In this document: piece after piece, positions 51,029 through 59,194 of the stretch
How positions within the stretch are numbered: the first letter of the stretch is position 1
How the letters are laid out: each line of letters starts with the position of its first letter
Source: Flavobacteriales bacterium
Lineage (GTDB): Bacteria; Bacteroidota; Bacteroidia; Flavobacteriales_E; Vicingaceae
DNA length: 64,000 nt
Direction: 5' to 3'
Assembly: GCA_015075325.1 (NCBI GenBank)
Contig: JABTUP010000010.1
Coordinates: forward strand, 55,118-119,117
Notes under the pieces: generated by a model
The model's database searches: none
Seen by the model: the letters and a program-made list of their open reading frames with translations, nothing else
Told to the model about the DNA's origin: nothing
Program-made: the position numbers and the translations under genes

Positions 51029-51599
51029 AATATCTTTTTAGTTCGTTATACTTCGAGTTATCAATAATGTTTATTTCCCCGTCTATTGTTTTTTGTGCTA
51101 AAAGTTTGTGTTTTCCATTTGAATTATCAAATAAAAGGGCTCCATCAACAATTGGAAGATAGATTTCGAATAAATTGTGGATTCCTTTTAGATAGCGTCT
51201 TTCTATAATGTCAGGTTCAATGTTGTGCCCACCTTCAGTAACTCTAGTTTTTACACGCTCTTTTGCCAATTCAACATTTTGAAGCCAAAAGAAAAGTAAT
51301 GTTACCGTATAACCTTTTTCTTTTGCCTCAATAATTTTGTGCTTGTAACTTCTAGTTGAAAGTGTTGTCTCAAAAGCAAAACTTTTGTTCTCAATCAAGA
51401 GTTCTTTGATTCTGTTGAGCATTATTCGTCCAGCTTCAAACGCTACTTTTTCGGGTTGGAAAGGTGATAAACCTTTGGCAATTTCGTCAGCATTTACAAA
51501 TTCTTTACAATCAATAATTTCAGGTAAAATGGTAAACGAAGCTGTTGTTTTTCCTGCTCCGTTGCAACCTGCAATGATGTAAAGATTTTTATCTATCAT
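51015..51599 (-). CDS. Zeta-toxin family P-loop kinase
   Basis: A 194-residue zeta-toxin-like protein with Walker A IAGCNGAGKTTAS near 9-21, FVNADEIAKGLSPF near 34-47, FAFETTLSTRS near 74-84 and a helical C-terminus. The N-A-D-E-I and ETTLS motifs are those of UDP-GlcNAc-phosphorylating zeta toxins and their chromosomal homologues. A TAAATTTG -7 box (51605-51612, minus strand) lies five bases before the ATG, so the message may be nearly leaderless. It sits in the accessory region. Confidence 0.85.
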   Translation of the reverse strand: MIDKNLYIIAGCNGAGKTTASFTILPEIIDCKEFVNADEIAKGLSPFQPEKVAFEAGRIMLNRIKELLIENKSFAFETTLSTRSYKHKIIEAKEKGYTVTLLFFWLQNVELAKERVKTRVTEGGHNIEPDIIERRYLKGIHNLFEIYLPIVDGALLFDNSNGKHKLLAQKTIDGEINIIDNSKYNELKRYYDHS

Positions 51600-51727
51600 A
51601 CTTGCAAATTTACAAAAATTATCACTTAGTTATTGAGGAGTTAGTTTTACTAAATGTAGGTTAATGAGTTGCTTTTTTTAGTATGCCCTTGCTGGTTTAG
51701 CACAAACTAAACCATTTGCGTCATTCA

Positions 51728-51817
51728 GTGCTTTACACGGATTCTCTCTTTTTAATTTAACCACTAGCGAAACGAGTTATCCCGAAAGCTTTCGGGACTA
51801 AACTCGCACCAGCGAGG
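51728..51817 (+). repeat. 90-bp palindromic repeat R2
   Basis: Copy of R1 (50418-50508) in the same orientation, differing at roughly a tenth of positions; the left palindrome arm is shortened (GAGTTA-TCCCGAAA) while the right arm is intact. Confidence 0.85.
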
Positions 51818-51954
51818 GGCATTAAAGCAGTAAAACCACAGAAATTTATACCTACGTAAGCACCAAAACCCTCCAAAACATAAAAAGCCCTTTTGATGAT
51901 TTGTAACGTCTGTTTTTTAGTTAAATTTGAAAATAAATAAACCGAAACACTTTA

Positions 51955-51987
51955 TCGGTTATCTACCTATTTTTGGGCAGATAACCG
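51955..51987. repeat. Inverted repeat ahead of the MBOAT block
   Basis: TCGGTTATCT and AGATAACCGA frame a short loop with CC/GG pairing. GTTAGCGG follows at 52012-52019 and its reverse complement CCGCTAAC occurs at 54455-54462, after the last gene of the block. Confidence 0.6.
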
Positions 51988-52076
51988 AAAGTTTATAGCG
52001 GGTATATACAAGTTAGCGGTCATACTTGGACGACAGAGCAATAACAAAACAACAACATAATTGACTAAACAGACTA

Positions 52077-53513
52077 ATGCTTTTTAACTCAATAAACTTT
52101 GCGATATTTTTACCAATAGTATTTATACTTTATTGGTTTGTAACAAACAAAAATCTGAAACTTCAAAACGCATTACTACTTGTAGCAAGCTATTTCTTTT
52201 ATGCTTGTTGGGATTGGCGTTTTATGTTTCTATTGATGTTTTCCACTTTGTTAGATTACTTCACAGGCTTAAAAATGCAGGATGCCGAAAATCAAAAAGG
52301 AAAACGATTTTGGTTTTGGTTGAGCGTAATCGTAAATCTTGGTTTTCTTGGCGTATTTAAGTATTACAATTTCTTTGTAGAGTCTTTTGCCGAAGCTGTT
52401 TCACACATTGGTTTGCAAGTAAACCCTTGGACATTGAGTATAATTCTTCCTGTTGGCATTTCATTTTATACATTTCACGGACTTTCTTATGTCATTGATA
52501 TTTACAAAGACAGAATTAAAGCAGAAAGAAACTTTGTGGACTATGCTGTTTTTGTGAGTTTCTTCCCTTTATTAGTTGCAGGACCAATTGAAAGAGCAAC
52601 ACACTTATTACCCCAAATCAAGAAACAACGAACTTTTGACTACACAAAAGCAGTTGACGGTTTACGACAGATACTTTGGGGACTGTTTAAAAAGATTGTC
52701 ATTGCCGATAACTGTGCTGAATTCGCCAATCAAATTTTCAACAATTCAACAGAAATGAGCGGTAGCACCTTAGTATTAGGTGCAATATTTTTTACATTTC
52801 AGATTTATGGTGATTTTTCTGGCTATTCAGACATAGCATTAGGTACTGCAAGACTTTTTGGAATAGAGTTATTACGCAACTTTGCATTTCCATATTTTTC
52901 ACGAGACATTGCAGAATTTTGGAGACGTTGGCATATTTCGCTTTCATCATGGTTTAAAGACTATTTATACATTCCGCTTGGTGGTAGCAAAGGCGGAAAT
53001 TGGATGCGTATTCGGAATACATTTATCATTTTTGTTTTAAGTGGTTTTTGGCACGGTGCAAATTGGACTTTTCTTGTTTGGGGAGCCTTAAATGCTCTTT
53101 TTATAATGCCTTCCATTATATTAAAAACAAACAGAACTAATTTGGAAACAGTAGCTCAAGGGAAATTATTACCTACAATAAAGGAATTCTTTCAAATGGT
53201 GGTAACTTTTGGGTTAGCTGTGTTTGCGTGGATATTTTTTAGAGCTGAAAATATAGGACACGCAGTATCCTACATATCTGAAATTTTTTCAAAATCTCTA
53301 TTTTCAATCCCAAGTATTAGACCTCATTTTTTAATTTTGCTTATTATCATTTTTATGATAATAGAATGGCTTGGAAGGGAGGAAGAATATGCAATAGCAA
53401 AATTTGGAGTTAAATGGAGGCGTCCATTAAGGTATGCCATGTATTACACAATAATAGCTGCAATATTCTGGTTTGCAGGTAAAGAACAACAATTTATATA
53501 TTTTCAGTTTTAA
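52077..53513 (+). CDS. MBOAT-family membrane O-acyltransferase (AlgI-like)
   Basis: A 478-residue polytopic enzyme that moves acyl groups across the membrane onto surface glycans. The N-terminal NFAIFLPIVFILYW, PVGISFYTFHGLSYVID near 122, FRRWHISLSSWFKDYLYIPLGG-type region near 283-305 and the catalytic His in SGFWHGANWTF near 325 are all present. About ten helices. The SGNH-like partner gene follows after 3 bases, the usual two-gene layout for glycan acetylation. It lies between inverted repeats. Confidence 0.93.
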   Translation: MLFNSINFAIFLPIVFILYWFVTNKNLKLQNALLLVASYFFYACWDWRFMFLLMFSTLLDYFTGLKMQDAENQKGKRFWFWLSVIVNLGFLGVFKYYNFFVESFAEAVSHIGLQVNPWTLSIILPVGISFYTFHGLSYVIDIYKDRIKAERNFVDYAVFVSFFPLLVAGPIERATHLLPQIKKQRTFDYTKAVDGLRQILWGLFKKIVIADNCAEFANQIFNNSTEMSGSTLVLGAIFFTFQIYGDFSGYSDIALGTARLFGIELLRNFAFPYFSRDIAEFWRRWHISLSSWFKDYLYIPLGGSKGGNWMRIRNTFIIFVLSGFWHGANWTFLVWGALNALFIMPSIILKTNRTNLETVAQGKLLPTIKEFFQMVVTFGLAVFAWIFFRAENIGHAVSYISEIFSKSLFSIPSIRPHFLILLIIIFMIIEWLGREEEYAIAKFGVKWRRPLRYAMYYTIIAAIFWFAGKEQQFIYFQF

Positions 53514-53516
53514 TTT

Positions 53517-54446
53517 ATGAAAAAGTTTATCATAAAAACAATATTATTTTTATTGCCTATTTTTGCTATATCCCTCTCAATGGAAATATTGTTAAGAAAA
53601 ATTCCAAACGATTATTTATACAAGAAAGAATATTTAGACAAATATTCTAATGAAATAGAAACCTTAATATTGGGTAGTTCTCACTCATTTTATGGTTTAA
53701 ATCCTGATTTTTTTTCAAGCAGTACATTTAATGCAGCACACATCTCTCAATCATTAAACTATGACTACGAAATATTTAAAAAATATCAAGATAACTTACA
53801 CAACTTAAAAACTCTCATTTTGCCCATTTCTTACTTTACGCTATATGGCAAACTTGAAAATGGTTCTGAATCTTGGAGAGTAAAAAATTATGTAATATAT
53901 TACGGAATGAATGTTGCCAATTCATTTGTTGATTATGCTGAAGTTCTTAGTAATCAACCAAAAGTAAATCGTAAAAAATTTTATGGTTACTATATTAAAA
54001 GCAACCACGACCAATATATCTCTTGTTCAGAATTGGGTTGGGGAACGCCAATTCAATCCAAAGATTTAGTTGAAACAGGTAAAGCCGCAGCAGAAAGACA
54101 TACAAAAGCGGATATAACCTCTGATTTTAATAACAATATTTTTAATAATAATCAACAAATTCTAAACACAATTATCAAGTGGTGCAAAAAACAAAATATA
54201 AAAGTACTGCTGTTAACACTTCCAGCATACACAACTTACCGACAAAATATCAATCTTGAGCAATATGGTATAACAATTAAAACGGCTAATAAAATTGCTT
54301 CACAATATGATAATTGCATTTATGTAAATCTATTTGATGATACGAATTTTGTTGCAAAAGATTTTCGTGACGCAGACCACCTGTCTGAAATTGGGGCAGA
54401 AAAACTTTCAAAACTAATTGACAAAAAAATTAACGAATGGAAATAA
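53517..54446 (+). CDS. SGNH-like periplasmic partner of the MBOAT enzyme
   Basis: A 309-residue protein with one N-terminal membrane anchor (about 5-25) and an SGNH-type hydrolase fold: block I LILGSSHSFYGL near 51-62 and the C-terminal D-x-x-H triad DADHLSEIGAEKLSK near 283. Such proteins take the acyl group from the MBOAT partner and place it on a polysaccharide. The cargo glycan is unknown. The stop lies 8 bases before the long inverted repeat. Confidence 0.8.
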   Translation: MKKFIIKTILFLLPIFAISLSMEILLRKIPNDYLYKKEYLDKYSNEIETLILGSSHSFYGLNPDFFSSSTFNAAHISQSLNYDYEIFKKYQDNLHNLKTLILPISYFTLYGKLENGSESWRVKNYVIYYGMNVANSFVDYAEVLSNQPKVNRKKFYGYYIKSNHDQYISCSELGWGTPIQSKDLVETGKAAAERHTKADITSDFNNNIFNNNQQILNTIIKWCKKQNIKVLLLTLPAYTTYRQNINLEQYGITIKTANKIASQYDNCIYVNLFDDTNFVAKDFRDADHLSEIGAEKLSKLIDKKINEWK

Positions 54447-54454
54447 AGTACGAA

Positions 54455-54593
54455 CCGCTAACAAGGTATTGCCAAAAGCGGGGCTGAACGGCTTCGATTG
54501 GACATTTGTGCAAGGTTCAGCTTTCGTTCTTCGATTGAACTTTTGTGCTAAAAATCCCCGCCTTCGGCAATACTCGAACGTTGTGTGCAACCC
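54455..54593. repeat. Long nested inverted repeat, attC-like in layout
   Basis: CCGCTAAC opens the element. Stem one pairs GTATTGCC (54466-54473) with GGCAATAC (54566-54573); stem two pairs GCGGGG (54478-54483) with CCCCGC (54556-54561); between them AAAA faces CTTC. Inside are CTGAAC/GTTCAG and a 20-base direct repeat, CTTCGATTGGACATTTGTGC and its copy at 54529-54548 with two differences. It ends near AACGTTGTGTGC. Confidence 0.75.
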
Positions 54594-54653
54594 TAAAATA
54601 CAGACGACATTGACAATAGAGAGACAGAAAAACGAAATGAAAACCCACGCTTC

Positions 54654-54717
54654 GCAAAATAAAAAGAGCTGCAACCCACGCTCAGGGCGACACAAATTGC
54701 AGCACATTTTATTTTGC
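54654..54717. repeat. Imperfect inverted repeat with AGA/ACA internal loop
   Basis: GCAAAATAAA pairs with TTTATTTTGC and CTGCAA with TTGCAG. Between the two stems AGA (54665-54667) faces ACA (54104 offset on the right arm: 54704-54706), flanked by A-T and G-C pairs. The loop contains CCCACGCT. The same architecture with other stem sequences occurs at 63869-63934. Confidence 0.75.
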
Positions 54718-54771
54718 CCTACGCTCCCAAGCCCACCCACCACCCTGACAGACTTTTATCGGGCAGATTGT

Positions 54772-54801
54772 CTTGTAACAGGAAATGAATTCTTACATTT
54801 G
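54772..54801 (+). promoter_or_regulatory. Candidate promoter of the six-gene operon
   Basis: CTTG (54772-54775), 18 bases, TACATTTG (54794-54801). The -7 box is exact, the -33 box has one mismatch. It lies 21 bases before the GTG start. Confidence 0.6.
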
Positions 54802-54822
54802 AAACTTTACCTATAACTATTT

Positions 54823-55989
54823 GTGGAGAAAGTATTAGACATAGTATCAGAACAAACAAACGGGAAATGTTATACATCTTTTCGTTATTGTGCAGACGAT
54901 GAAATTCGTGTGCCGACACTTGACTTTGATTCTAAGGAAAAGGAAATATCTGTTGTTCCCAAAGAATACGGTGAAACAGACACTAACCTAACAAAATCAA
55001 AAAATTTAAAGCCATTAGCTGACAAACTAATTAATGGCGAGCCGTTATTTCATTTCTTCCTTGACGGTTCAAGACGAACTTACAAAGTTGACGACATTGA
55101 AATAAATAGGAATGTTTATCCAATTTTGGCAGGACAAATTGGAGTAGCTTGTTGCGAAAGACAAAATCCAAGTCAATTTAAATGTGCTGAATTTGAACAC
55201 AATTTGGTTTTATCGCTGCCAAAGGCAGCGAATCCAAATGGTGGTGATGCAGCACTTTTCTTTAATGCCTTGACAGGTAAAATCAACAAAACCAAACGAC
55301 TTGAAAAAGCAGGGATTGAATTTTCCAAAATCCTTTCATACGAATCGAGCAAAAGAGACGGTGATGTTAAGTATGAACACAAAGGAATTGCAACAATCCA
55401 AGATGAAATGATTGAAACCGAAAAGAAAATAGTTGCTCATTTAAGCACCAAAAATTTAATCAATCCCGACAAGTATTTGATTAAAGACGGTTCACTACAA
55501 TACGCCCCATCACGAAGCTCCAACTTTAAAGAATTATCAAAATTCAAAAGTCATTACAAATGTGTAATTGGAATTTCAAAGATGTTTGACCCAGAACTTT
55601 GTAAGGACAACAACAATAGAAGCAATGCAGATAAAATCGCAATGCTTCCTAATTATCACAGAACACCAGCATACAAATACAAAAGCGAAAGGGTTGGCAA
55701 TGTTTACTTTGCCGTTTGGTATGTAAGAATCAGAGAATCGCATCAAACTTTCAGCCCTTTTTCGGGAATTGTGAAAGTTGAAAAAATCTTGATAACAGAT
55801 GAAGAAATTGAAAACGGTCTTGACAGCCAGGAAATTGACTTAATTACCGCAAACATTATAAATGAAAGAAATCCAGTTTGCTATGGAAAGGATGCAAGGT
55901 GGGCTAATCATTTGTATCCCGTTTATCTTACTGAAAGCTTTATCAAGAGTAAGTATTTGAGCGACATAAACTTTTTAAATTTATTTTAA
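54823..55989 (+). CDS. NurA-like nuclease, first gene of the HerA operon
   Basis: A 388-residue protein starting with GTG; the next in-frame ATG would remove the active-site region. FFLDGSRRTYKVDD has the NurA-type catalytic aspartate at D81, followed by ILAGQIGVACCER and, at the end, YPVYLTESFIKSKYL, where NurA proteins carry their last acidic/His motif. NurA nucleases work with HerA ATPases on DNA ends, and here a HerA-like gene starts on the last base of the stop codon (TAATG). Sequence similarity to NurA is judged from motif and context only, so the nuclease label is likely but not proven. Confidence 0.65.
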   Translation: MEKVLDIVSEQTNGKCYTSFRYCADDEIRVPTLDFDSKEKEISVVPKEYGETDTNLTKSKNLKPLADKLINGEPLFHFFLDGSRRTYKVDDIEINRNVYPILAGQIGVACCERQNPSQFKCAEFEHNLVLSLPKAANPNGGDAALFFNALTGKINKTKRLEKAGIEFSKILSYESSKRDGDVKYEHKGIATIQDEMIETEKKIVAHLSTKNLINPDKYLIKDGSLQYAPSRSSNFKELSKFKSHYKCVIGISKMFDPELCKDNNNRSNADKIAMLPNYHRTPAYKYKSERVGNVYFAVWYVRIRESHQTFSPFSGIVKVEKILITDEEIENGLDSQEIDLITANIINERNPVCYGKDARWANHLYPVYLTESFIKSKYLSDINFLNLF

Positions 55990-57647
55990 TGAAGAAAATA
56001 GGAAAAATAATTGCCACTGAAAAAGTCCCAACAACAGTAGATGAGTTCTACTTTTGGACTGATAAACATTTAATCATCAAACCTTTTGATGTAGTTAAGG
56101 TTCAGCATATAAAAAACTCTGTAACCTTTGGTGTTGTAGAGGAAATTTCACACTTAACTGATGGTGCAAGTTTTCTTGCAGGTTACATTTCAAGCGACTT
56201 TGGAGAAGTTGAATCAAGTAGCAACACTCAAAGAATTGGAATGAACTATGTTAAAGCTAAGGTTGTAGCAAATTCTGAAAATATTTACACACCAGTATTA
56301 GATGGTTACACCGTTTCATTAGCAGATGAAGAAGATGTAAAAATGGCATTAGGACTAAAAGGAATTAAAAATCCTTTGCCTTGTGGTGTTATTGAAATGT
56401 ATGAGGACGAAGATAAAATCACCGTTCCGGTTCATTTCAATTCTCATTTTTTAATTGGTCCAGAAGGTGCACACTTAAATATTTCGGGGATTTCAGGATT
56501 AGCGTCTAAAACTTCCTACGCAATGTTTTTGCTAAAAGCAATTCAGGAGCAATACTTAAAAAATGACAGCAATGAAAGTGTTGCATTCGTATTGCTGAAT
56601 GTAAAAGGCAGGGATTTATTGGCAATTGACGAACCTAATGACGAACTAACCGACAGCGATTTACAGATTTACAAAGATTTGGAACTTGATGTATCACCAT
56701 TCAAGAATGTGAAATATTTCTATCCGTATTCAAAGGATATAAAATCTACAACCTATGCTGATATTAGAGATGTAGAGAGCCAAAAGCAATTGAAAAAAGC
56801 ATTTCAATACAAATACTTATTTGAGAACGATAAGGAAAGTTTGGACTTGCTTTTTTCAAATATTGACGACCCAACCCAATCAATGGAATCAATCGTTAAT
56901 TACATAACCTCAGGTGAAGGACATTTCAACGGAATTACAAATTGGGAAGACTTAAAAGAGGAAATTAAAAAGCATCAAGAAAAAGGCGACACAGGCAAAG
57001 ACAAAACAATTTCTGTTTTAAGTTGGCGAAAATTTTATCGCCTTTTCCGTAAAGCATTAGAAAGAAACTTATTCTTTTCAAACTCATTGAAACGTGACGG
57101 AACCGAAGTTCGCTTGCAAGAATCAATCAAGCAAATTAAGAAAAATGATATTCACGTAATTGACATTGCAAAACTTGACGAAGAAGCACAGGGCTTTGTT
57201 TTTGGTGATGTAATGCGAGCAATTTATGATTTGAAACTTGGACAAATTACAGATAGAGAAGAAGCTGAAATTCCGTCAAAAATTGTGATTTTCATTGACG
57301 AGTTAAATAAGTATGGAAGTAAAGACGTTCCTAAAAACTCACCAATTTTAAGACAGCTTTTAGACATTACTGAAAGAGGACGTTCATTAGGAATAATCTT
57401 GTTTGCTGCTGAACAGTTCAAAAGTGACATTCACGATAGAGTTAAAGGTAATTGTGCAACACACGCCTACGGCAGAACTAACGCAATTGAAATTTCAAAA
57501 CCCGATTATCAGTTTGTTCCGCCAGTTTACAAATCAATGCTAACAAGGTTGAAACAAGGAGAATACATTTTACAAAATCCAGTGTTTAGGTCATTGCTTA
57601 ACATCAAATTCCCTAGACCATTATACAAACAGTTTAAGAATGGATAA
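55989..57647 (+). CDS. HerA-like ATPase with altered Walker A
   Basis: A 552-residue protein with an N-terminal HerA beta-barrel (HAS-barrel-like, about 25-110) and a RecA-like FtsK/HerA motor. Walker A reads ISGISGLASKTSY (K174, T175), with Ser in place of the Gly before the Lys. Walker B is IVIFIDELNKYG (D437, E438), followed by RGRSLGIILFAAEQ, the HerA sensor region. The lysine and acidic pair remain, so ATP binding is plausible. It would form a hexameric DNA translocase together with the upstream NurA-like protein. Its 3' end overlaps the GHKL gene by 8 bases. Confidence 0.8.
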   Translation: MKKIGKIIATEKVPTTVDEFYFWTDKHLIIKPFDVVKVQHIKNSVTFGVVEEISHLTDGASFLAGYISSDFGEVESSSNTQRIGMNYVKAKVVANSENIYTPVLDGYTVSLADEEDVKMALGLKGIKNPLPCGVIEMYEDEDKITVPVHFNSHFLIGPEGAHLNISGISGLASKTSYAMFLLKAIQEQYLKNDSNESVAFVLLNVKGRDLLAIDEPNDELTDSDLQIYKDLELDVSPFKNVKYFYPYSKDIKSTTYADIRDVESQKQLKKAFQYKYLFENDKESLDLLFSNIDDPTQSMESIVNYITSGEGHFNGITNWEDLKEEIKKHQEKGDTGKDKTISVLSWRKFYRLFRKALERNLFFSNSLKRDGTEVRLQESIKQIKKNDIHVIDIAKLDEEAQGFVFGDVMRAIYDLKLGQITDREEAEIPSKIVIFIDELNKYGSKDVPKNSPILRQLLDITERGRSLGIILFAAEQFKSDIHDRVKGNCATHAYGRTNAIEISKPDYQFVPPVYKSMLTRLKQGEYILQNPVFRSLLNIKFPRPLYKQFKNG

Positions 57648-59185
57648 GAACTATAAAACAGTAATTGGTAAAGATGTTATTGAATCACTTACAATTGGTA
57701 TGTATGATGATTCAAGGTTTATTTACCGTGAGTATATTCAAAATGCTGCCGACCAAATAGACAAGGCAAGGCAACAAGGTTTGGTTGAAGATGGTGAAAT
57801 ACACATCAGTATTGAACCTGAAAAAAAAAATCATTTCAATTGAAGATGATGCAACAGGAATTGAAGAAAACAAGGTTGTTGAAGTTCTAAAAAACATAGC
57901 CCAGTCAACAAAGCAAAGAGGCGTTGACAAAGGATTTAGAGGTATTGGAAGATTAGGCGGCTTAGGTTATTGTGAAAAACTTGTTTTTGAAACATCTTTT
58001 AAGGGTGAACCTGTAAAATCAATAATGACTTGGGATGCACTAAAACTCAAAAGCATCATCAATAACAGAAATCAAAAAGAAGAAGCATCAGCCGTTATTG
58101 ATGCCGTTACTTCATTAGAGAAAACCAAAGAAAAACCTGAATCCCATTATTTCAAGGTTACTTTGATTGGGGTAACAAATAAAGACCTATTAGATGTTAA
58201 GGAAATCAGAAGTTACCTATCTATGGTTGCTCCAGTTCCGTTTAGCAATAAATTTCTTTATGCAAAAAAGATTTACGCTGAACTTGAAAAGGAAGGTATT
58301 AAGCTAGATGAATACAAGACATTCGTTAATGCCGACCAACTTTTCAAAGGTTACAATTCATACATCTACGAAGGAACTGATGCAACAAATAGAAAGAAAA
58401 TCGGAGAAGTAATAGACGTTTTGTTTTTTAAGGAATACGACAAAGAAAAAAATAAACTGTTTTGGGGATGGTATGGTATAACTGAAAAAAATCAATCTCT
58501 TAACCAAATAAACTATTCAAGAGGTTTTCGCCTGAGAAAATCAAATATTCAAATCGGAAATGAAGATACTTTAACACGATTTCATCGTGATAGAAGATTC
58601 CAGTTTTATTTTTTCGGAGAAGTTTATGGCTTGCATCCTGAATTAATTCCCAATGCAAGACGTGATAATTTTTCTGAAACCGATACCTATTATGATTTTG
58701 AGAATAAACTCAAACACTTCTTTCATACGAAAATTCACAAGATTTGCTACATTGCATCGGACGTGAACAGTGCAGTAAAAGCTATTAACAACTACAATCA
58801 AATAGTTGAACAGTTTGAAAAGAAAAAAGAGGAAGGATTTATTGACAAAGCGGAACAAAAAACCTTCTTAGAAAATATTGAAAAGAAAAAGGAAGAAGCA
58901 GTAAAAGCAGAAAAGAAACTTGAAACAATAAAGGCAAAGTCAGCCGAAACTCTAACTCCTATTTCAAAAATTATTGAAAGGGCAACTTCAAATCACACTC
59001 TTACAATAAAAGATGATGTTGACACAGAAGTAGCTACAAAACCCGTTTTCAGAACTGCTAAACTTTCAAGGTTAAACAAGGGTGAGCAAAAGTTCCTTGG
59101 CAATATTTTCAGCATCATTCAAAATGTGTTACCTAAAGAAACAGCTGAGTTATTAATCCAAAAGATTGAAGAAGAATATAAATAA
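57640..59185 (+). CDS. GHKL (Hsp90/MutL-like) ATPase, frame broken at a run of ten A
   Basis: The first frame (57640 to a stop at 57843) holds the ATP-binding N-box EYIQNAADQ (E31, N35). The second frame (open from 57785 to 59185) resumes with IISIEDDATGIEENKVVEVLKNI and GFRGIGRLGGLGYCEKL, the G1 and G2 boxes. The two join if one A is dropped from A10 at 57821-57830, giving about 515 residues. The G1 box has Ala for its first Gly. After the ATPase comes an S5-like domain and a C-terminal coiled coil (about 370-430). The break may be a real mutation, a phase-variable switch, transcript slippage or a sequencing error; the rest of the frame is well kept, which argues against an old pseudogene. 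Confidence 0.75.
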
Positions 59186-59194
59186 ATTTGCAAA

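Larger units (their letters stand above)
51600..52076. other. Gene-less spacer holding repeat R2 and an inverted repeat
   Basis: The 477 bases contain the small stem GGTTTAG/CTAAACC before R2, repeat R2 (51728-51817), an inverted repeat at 51955-51987 and GTTAGCGG at 52012-52019. No promoter is evident ahead of the MBOAT gene and no protein-coding remnant was recognised. Confidence 0.7.
54447..54822. other. Gene-less spacer with two imperfect inverted repeats
   Basis: The 376 bases between the two gene blocks contain a nested inverted repeat (54455-54593), a second one (54654-54717) and a promoter (54772-54801). Small frames on both strands here have no credible composition. Confidence 0.75.

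Noticed and set aside
54455..54593. Canonical integron attC site
   Set aside because: The outer boxes do not match RYYYAAC and GTTRRRY, and no integrase gene is in the window; only the layout is attC-like.
54414..54816. Open frames of 109 to 132 codons on both strands between the two gene blocks
   Set aside because: They run through the inverted repeats, have odd composition and no family likeness.
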